A stretch of DNA of 64,000 bases from Allium sativum (lineage: Eukaryota > Streptophyta > Magnoliopsida > Asparagales > Amaryllidaceae): positions 145,632,197-145,696,196 of the forward strand of contig CM060924.1 of NCBI GenBank assembly GCA_030737875.1, read 5' to 3'. Positions 56,845-64,000 of the stretch are shown here, one piece after another (the stretch's first letter is position 1; each line of letters starts with the position of its first letter). Both the position numbers and the translations under genes were made by a program. The notes under the pieces are model-generated. The model was not told where the DNA came from, made no database searches, and was given only the letters and a program-made list of their open reading frames with translations.

Positions 56845-59219
56845 TGTGACGGCCAGCCCTGCACCAGCCGACATTCCTACGAAATGGGCTGTGCTAATGT
56901 CCGACCAGCATGGAATGGTCGTCAAAAGAAAAAGGGTTTGAAGCTATGAATCACCAAAGAACCTATAGTATATCTCACAGCGCATGGAATAAAATATAAT
57001 AATAACATAACTTGACATAAAACAAGCTAGACAGTGCATAAGCTAAAAACTAAACAATCATAGCAGCGGAATCTAAAATACGGCTTCTGATCCAAACCAT
57101 TATTAAAACTTCAAAATACTATCTCTAAAGCAAAATAGAAAAGGTTCACTGCTAATGCCCAAAGCAGTGACCAACAACAACACTAGGAGAATATATGTAA
57201 ATAGTATGTGGAAGCCTCTTACTCGTCTCCGGAAAGCTACTCGTGCAGAACCACCTAAACTATCTCGAGTCTGCTCGTTTAGGAGCATCCAGAGAAATAA
57301 GAAGAGACATAAAACTCTGGTTCAGACAAAAGTCTGGTATGAACGATAGTAACAAAATAAAGCAATAGCAGGTATAAATAATCATATCTGAACCTGGACC
57401 TGCAACCAAAGAGTTAGCACAACAAGATGTACAGTACTCTAAGGTAAACACAAACATAGAATGTAAAATAGGAGTATGCGTGTCGTGGTGATAGCAAACA
57501 TCAAACATAGCAATCATCCTCACATCTCTCACTCAGTGCGTAAAGCATACGATATCCACTGCTTTGATAACCAAATCCATTGGGGCTATGATGGGTCCAT
57601 GATGGGTCCATGCCCTTCTGGACTACGTACAACTAATTGCCATGATCATGCCCTTCTGGTCTATAGCCAATAACCCTTCCCAGTCCATGCATCCTCTGGC
57701 ACTGGGATACGGGCCAACCAGTCCATACATCCTCTAGCTCTGGTTCATATACATGCCTCCTCTCTAATTTGTAAATCAAAGCTGTAAATATCGATAACCC
57801 CTTCGCACACGTCCTGCAGCAAAGCTGTTAGGCTATCCTTTATAATTTGGATCGGATCTCACCCTCCTTGACTGGCTCACCATCCTAGGGCTTTCCCCCC
57901 TAGGGATCGCCCCCTAGAGTTCGAGACCTTCCTAGGGTCGCCCTCCTCGGGATATCCCCGCTCCTAAGGGTCCCCCCCAGGGATCGCCGCCTCCTATGGT
58001 TGCCCCCTAGGGATCTCCCCTCTCGTAGGGGTCTCCCACCCCCCAGGGATCGTGATCTCCTGGTTGCCCCCCTCTACTTCATGGCACTCCTTATGGTCGG
58101 TTCGTGAACCTTTCCTAGTGGCGGTTCGTGACCTTCTTCTGTTGGCGGCTCGTGACCCTCTCTTGGTGGCGGTTTGTGACCCCTACCCCCTTCAAGAACC
58201 GAATTTCTACAGTATTTCCTACGAGCTAATTTCGCCAAACGATGGCGTTTTCAACCATTCTGACCTTCCTATGACATCACAAAACATACCAAACAGCAGT
58301 AACAACGTATGGAATCAATTAAAAACATTAAAACATCAATCGCATGAAATATTTAAGATCAAACGTACCCAAAAGCATGATTTTCCCCTTAATCTCCTTA
58401 ACCATGTTTTAACTATATGATTAGCAAACTTAATCCAAATTAAACCAAATTTTCACCAATGACATAAAATAATATTTTAGAATTTCTACATATTTTTCCA
58501 GATTTGTATAATGTATAATTTCGCTAATTATCACTAATAACCCCTAATTAGCCGTAATTAGTGAATAAACATGCAAATCACTCACCTTAGCCACAAATGA
58601 AATATTTGATCTAAAACTTTACTGTTATGGCATGGATCTCTATGTATTGCAGCAGCCCCAACTCTAATTTGATGCGAATTTGACTTGATTTGGTTAACTA
58701 TTGAGTAGAAAGCGATTAGGAAGAGATTAGAATGAGATTTGGAAGGTAGAGGCCATTACTAGGGTTCAAGAAATGTTTATGGCGGTTGGAAAACTGAATG
58801 GAGATGGTTCTCCAACTCATTTCGGCCCTCCTATAACCCTAATCCCGAAATGAGTTATGGGCCTGGCCGCTAATCACCCCGTTAAGCCCAATTATGTTGT
58901 TTTTCATATTCCAAATCTTATTTCGGCCATATCTCGCAAACGGTAAGTCCGTTTGATTAATGTGACCACTCTATGGAAAGGTAAATCATCATCTGAATCC
59001 AATGGAAGTGGTCACAAGTCAAAACTCCTTACCAATCAAAAGTTATAGGCGAAACAATATTCATTAGAGGTAAAACGATCATTTAAAAATCAGCAAAAAT
59101 CATGAACATGGGAAATGACACCAATAGTCGTTCTCTAAGGTTACAAGACCATACGACTTCGTATGAGAATGAAATAAATATTCTACGTTCCTCTGATGTG
59201 TAGAATGCAGGTCGTTGCA
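56845..59219 (-). repeat. 5' LTR of element F (2375 bp)
   Basis: Starts tgtgacggccagccctgcac and ends gcaggtcgttgca (A to G in the usual gttaca). About 150 bp longer than the 3' LTR because of a C-rich expansion of ctagggatcgccccc-type units (57890-58050) and a fourth 24-bp ttcgtgaccct unit (58094-58190). Confidence 0.92.
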
Positions 59220-62200
59220 TTCGGTTGCCTCGCAACCTGCAGCATTCATGTCAGAACGGGTTTCAAGAGTGGCGACAGGATTAGTGTTGGATATGGTGAC
59301 GCTAGAAGAAAGGTCAGTGGGGAGTTTTGTACGTGAAGGCGATCGAGTTTTGGACGTGAGGGTGTTGTCAGTTCAAAACCATGGGGAGGATGCATGAATA
59401 TATGGAGCGGAGGGAAGAAGTTGGAAAGAAGGAAAGAGAGTGAAGACGTGAGAAGAACATTTGATGGAGAATTCCATTTAAAACGTAGTGGAAAAGTAAG
59501 TGACATAAGGAAAACAACGGTTATGGCATGTTTGCTGAGGGGAACGGTCGTATTATTTTCATGAAGGTGGGAACGAGCGTGAATGAAGTCGGCATGGGGA
59601 AAGAAAATAAATAAGAACAACAGTATTTACGTTGGAGAAGAAGAAGCTCGTGTAGGGGGAGGCCAACGCGTGGGGCTAAAGTTTGATACTAGATGTCGTT
59701 CAAATTCATGCAGGTGGGATAAAGAAATAGGAAGCAATGATTTATTATAAGTAGGGGAGAATAAACGTGCAGCTGATGAAGTAATGAAGTGGGAAGAAGC
59801 ACGACTAGGCATGGGAATACGTGGAAGAAGCATGGCATCTGGGTAACATGATTGGAGGAGCATTTTTAGCAAGAAGAAGAAGAAATTAGATGGACTGAAA
59901 TTTGAGTTATGGACTTGGCCTTTAAAAGGAAAAACAAGAAGTAAGGAATGGGCCGGGCTATCTCATCAGAGAAAAGGGAACGTCAGTTGATCCTGGAAGG
60001 AAGAATTTGTAAATGTTAGTAAGCCGTTAATCATTGGTTAGAGAGTAATTAAAGTGATAAACAAATTAAATAATTATAGTTGGTTTATAATAGCCGTTCA
60101 AACTTGTAATCGTTACATCTTATCCAAACATATTCAGAATCATGTGGAATTGGAACCGATGGAATTGTATCGACGGAAGCTATGCTGTGAGCAGTTTCGG
60201 ACAGGATCGGAAGCAATCGAGTTTTCATTAAATTTTAAATGAATGTTTAAAACTAAACGAAATAACGAGCGAACTGTCGATCGAAAATAAAATAGTGAGT
60301 TAACTCTCACACTTTTTTGAAATCCTATGATGTGATTAAATTCATATAATTAAATTTAATTATTGATAATTGGTTGATTGGATGCCTTGGATGCCCATTA
60401 TTCATTGGATGGTGGATGTTAATTATATTATCGTCGGTTAATATATTGAATTAAAAATATATAATGTTTATGAAATATTATAATGATCTGCGATGCAGGG
60501 AAGAACATGTTAGAGCGATCCGATCGGATTCCTCAAATATTATGTGTGCTGTTTATTTTTATATTATTTATATATGAACTGACTGAACCCCAATGACATT
60601 GAAAAAACTTTTTGAATGTTGACATTGAATTGTATTTTAACGTTGTTGTGATTTAAATCAACAGACGTTGTTGATTGAGGGATTGGCAACGAACGACCTA
60701 AAATCCACATTTTCATTTAAACGTTGATTTGTCGTTAGATGAATTAATGAAGTTAAATTATAAAATTTATTTTATAACTGAAGCAAGGTTTCTAATTATA
60801 TTTTATACTTTATGATGAAGTTTTAAATGATGTTATAAATTGTTTTTTTTAATATTATGAAATGATTACATAATAAGGATTTGAAGTTAAATCTGTCTTA
60901 TAAGCAAATAAGGCAGTATTAACCTACTGGTTGAGAATTTGGATAATTGTTTAAGAAGAACAATTAAAGTGATTTTATTAGATTAATTATATTAAACAAA
61001 TAGAAAGAAGCAATTGAAATCAGTTAACAATTAAATGATGGTTTGAATTCGACCGAGTCAACTATTTTGTTTAAAAATGGTTATTAATTATTTTATCTTC
61101 AATTAAAATAGTTAAATAAATGGTCATTTGAGTTTAATTATATAAGTTATCTTCTAATTTACGATGTTTAAAGATTTATTAATGCAGTGTGTATGGTTTA
61201 ATGATTTTAAATTTTAAAATGTTATTAACTAATTAATTTTAGTTAATAAGGAAGTGAACATTTTTACTTCAACAATTAATGAAGTTAATTATTATTTAAA
61301 TTAATGGTAATTAATATGGTTATTTCTTAAATGAAATTCATTTAAGACGGTAACTAAGCTAGGAATGAAGTTTTAATTGAATATTCATGAAGTTTCCAGA
61401 AAGCGATTTTATTAGTAAAAATTCAAGTATTATGGGAAAATTATAAAAAGAGGAAATATAAAGCTAAAGTAAAATTTAAAGTTGGTGTATACTTAATAAA
61501 TTAAATTAAGTTCAATGATTAAAATCAGGAAGAAAAGGTCGAAATAACAAGGATAAAGAATGAAATGGCTTTCGGGTAAAGGAGTGTATAGATGAATTCT
61601 TAATTATAAATCCAAAGTTATATGATATAAGATGTTTTGGTCAAGTATTAGAAAAAGGATTATCATAATCCAAGTTAAGTGGAAATTGGTTTTATACTGT
61701 TGAGTTAATAATATTTATTAATATTCCAAAGCAAAGTAACTTTGTGAATACAAGTAATATTTCCAAAAATGAAGGAATTATAAAAGGATTTTATATAAAA
61801 TGTGGCGATATTTTCCAAAGTATGAGAAATAAAGCGGAGTTTGCTGGATCGTTACCCTTAAAAATGTAGTTATTGTTTTACTAAACAATGGAACAAATGA
61901 TGTTTGTCGAGATAAGTAATGGAATCGATTTTAATCAATGAAATGATTTTGAAGATTGATAAGGAGTTTTAATGAATGATTAAGACCAGAGCTGCCAATA
62001 AACTTGACAATACTAGTTTAAATTGATAGTTAAACATCGAATATCAATGAAAGATTATTAGACCTTTTTAATGTGTTGTTTCGAAGATACCGAGATGGGA
62101 ACTAAACCCAAAACCACTTCGAATCAACGTTACGCTCGAAACTAATCTGCAAGGATAAAGATGGAGCATTGAAGACCATAGATCTTCATAAAATAGAAGA

Positions 62201-62489
62201 ATCACTTAAAATCTCTAGCTGATTCCTAGAGATAATATATTGTGGTTCTGTCGTGACTGAAATCTATGGATTGCAAGGGCTACTCGCTACTGATCTATAG
62301 GGCCATTCCGAGGATGTGGTAGAACGGTGCCTTCGGTTCATCCTGTTCCTGGATGACTTGTATGGATGAATATCTGACATAGTATTTCCTGAAAACTCAC
62401 ATATGTTGATTTTTACAAATTCACCAAGTTTGGTGCTGGAGGTTCTCTTGCCTAACACCCAAAGTATATTTGTGGACGTCAAATAGTGA

Positions 62490-62900
62490 TTTTAAGGATC
62501 TGACAGTGTGGCATTCAAAGTGAATGGTGGCATGATGTTCTGAAAAAGTAAACGTGACCTCAAGCCTCATCAACCCGGAAATGACAGAAATCGGGCAGAC
62601 AACATGGCTAGGTGGGTCATTCCAAAGCATGGTATATTTTTCGCCGATGTAGATAAAATTCATTTTTGTTCTTCTTCTTTCATTTCCGTATATCCTAGGA
62701 ACGGTAATGTCTGTACCGACCGTTGGTGACAATATAGTCGATACACTCAAGTTAAATGAGTGGTCGGTCATGTGTAGTCGAGTTGAAAGATGTTCTTGTT
62801 GAACCCCAGTGTATACCCTCTAGAGTACACTGATCGAAAGGTGGTCCCATACCTTGTCATAGTTGTAATCCATTCTCTAATAACCGCCCTATGGTTTTGA
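62490..62900 (+). other. Conserved structured block of LTR C
   Basis: Counterpart of 28640-29050 (A). Stems are CACTCA/TGAGTG at 62744-62762 and CAGTGTA/TACACTG at 62807-62832. Shared words are gtgtggcattcaaag, cggaaatgacag, acatggctag and ccctctagag. Weak open frames on minus (62264-62771) lack domains. Confidence 0.6.
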
Positions 62901-63541
62901 TTTTATAATGAATATGTAGAGCATAAGATGCAAGCGTTCTACTAGACGGTTATTTATTTATGGTTTAATATCCCTGGATTTTGATATATCAAAAAAAAGT
63001 TTTGGGTTATAGTAAGGTAAAAACCGTTCGTGTTTGTGTGTGGGTTGGTCTTACTATTATCCTTTCCTTCAAAAGGGTTTTTTAAAGTTAAGCAACTTGT
63101 TTGTTACATGAATTTATCACTGAAAGTATTCCAGACTGATCCGGGTGAATTTTGCTTTGCTTTAAATGTGTTCGGGTCAGACCGAGTATACTATCTAGTT
63201 AGGTATCGCTTGGAGTGTCAGAAGAGGAGCTGGAGTCGAGATGTACACCCATATATACTGGTACTAGTTTATTCCGCTGTGTATATTGATTGATATAAAT
63301 GTATATTCTGATGTTGTAATATATATAGTTCTTTGGTATAAAGTATTTGGTGTATTATATTTTGTCCATTTTGTTGTGAGTCTCTAATCTGATCTTCTTA
63401 TTCTTCTATTCTAATTTTTCTTTCTTTCTTATCTCACCCTATCATTTCTTTCTCCTAGATTTCTAGGTTTTCGATCCTTGAGTTTGGACATGAGATGTAT
63501 TAATGTTTGAATCCGAGTGTCGAATTTCCAAAGACGTTACA

Positions 63542-64000
63542 GTAGATAGTAGAAAATTAATACGAAAGCCTCTTGCTCGTCATCGCTCAGTAGCATCGTC
63601 CTCATCAAGATTAATCACCTGCTACTCAGTCTGCCCATCCAAAACCGGATGGACAGCCCAAGCTAATAAGAGAAAACATAAAACCTTGAGTCAGACAATA
63701 GTATTAATGAGGGATAAACAACAATCAAACATCATCAATAAAGTATATGAGAATATGCAGATTAATCAACAAATCTACCATCACACAAGATAAGAACCCA
63801 ACCCATCTTCCCTATATCTGACAGTGATAGCCTTTACATAAATGAAGTTGAAACCAACAATACATGGCAATCAGTTATCAACCATATACCATCCTAATCG
63901 ATATCGACATCTCCTAAGCACAAGCCCCGAAGGACAAAACCAACATCAAACAGGCACCCAAGAGATATCTCCTTCGACATCGAATAATCTACATAAGATG
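63542..64000 (-). mobile_element. LTR-like fragment G, continuing off the window
   Basis: Minus-sense sequence distantly matching D/F-family LTRs: gcctcttgctcgtc, aaacataaaaccttgagtc and the 57210-57360 region of F align in order. 63921-64000 matches the foreign insert in Element 1's RT (8521-8600). The outer end is not in the window. The frame at 63503-63793 has no domain. Confidence 0.5.

Larger units (their letters stand above)
49885..59219 (-). mobile_element. Element F: D-family chromovirus, 9.3 kb, minus strand
   Basis: LTRs of 2227 and 2375 bp flank a 4733-bp interior with gag, protease, RT, RNase H, integrase and chromodomain in order. Primer and polypurine sites agree on minus orientation. 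Flanks TTAGG (49880-49884) and TTCGG (59220-59224) are an imperfect target duplication. The LTRs differ at roughly a tenth of positions plus a ~150-bp length difference, so the insertion is old. It sits inside LTR C, making C older still. Confidence 0.92.
49497..63541 (+). mobile_element. LTR C, solo and split by element F (about 4.7 kb without F)
   Basis: Plus-sense relative of LTRs A and B. The right end is certain (caaagacgttaca, 63541), followed by GTAGA. The left end is less sure: TG at 49497 preceded by TTAGA gives a 4/5 match to GTAGA, but U3 would then be only about 105 bp before the TATA box at 49601, against 1.1-1.3 kb in A and B. It may be truncated. ggcaggttt just downstream of the TATA region and the structured block at 62490-62900 match B. 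No primer site follows, so it is a solo LTR. 59225-62480 is A+T-rich and non-coding. Confidence 0.65.

Overview
The window is repeat DNA from a flowering plant, most likely one with a large, transposon-rich genome. It holds Ty3/gypsy chromovirus proteins, initiator-Met-tRNA-type primer binding sites, LTRs of 2 to 5.6 kb and a CACTA-type DNA transposon. I found no host protein gene, tRNA or rRNA. The species cannot be told from the sequence. Every recognisable coding region is a broken retrotransposon gene.

Layout. 1-2718 and 14084-15710 are one old, A+T-rich LTR (called I here), split by a complete element (Element 1, 2719-14083, minus strand). Element 1 has 3.79/3.80-kb LTRs, a TTACA target duplication and a wrecked gag-pol. 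15711-17743 is an LTR fragment (H) related to Element 1. 17744-18743 is the LTR end, primer site and first gag fragment of element E (plus).

Element D (plus; LTR 2.43 kb) is inserted in E's gag and spans 18744-48867 with an ATATC duplication. Its 5' LTR received three later insertions: a non-autonomous CACTA element (19739-23021), a 5.65-kb solo LTR A (23996-29646, duplication GTGGT), and element B (29990-42489, minus, duplication GTTCC). B has two 5,473-bp LTRs around only 1.55 kb of non-coding interior, so it has LARD architecture. D's own gag-pol (42562-46438) lacks most of reverse transcriptase. E's gag resumes at 48873.

From about 49497 to 63541 lies LTR C (plus, a relative of A and B), split by element F (49885-59219, minus, same family as D). 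F keeps the most complete gag-PR-RT-RH-IN-chromodomain order but has stops and an altered RT active site. 63542-64000 is a minus-strand LTR fragment (G) running off the window.

Relative ages. B is the youngest (about 29 LTR differences in 5.47 kb by eye), Element 1 next (about 34 in 3.79 kb), while D and F have LTRs roughly a tenth diverged. No element here appears autonomous; those that moved recently must have used proteins from elsewhere.

Most notable signals: a ~100-nt hairpin with compensatory stem changes in the LTRs of Element 1 and H; 12-bp-spaced GTCGAC arrays just upstream of the TATA box in the same two families; a second structured block shared by LTRs A, B and C; and an inverted RT scrap inside D.
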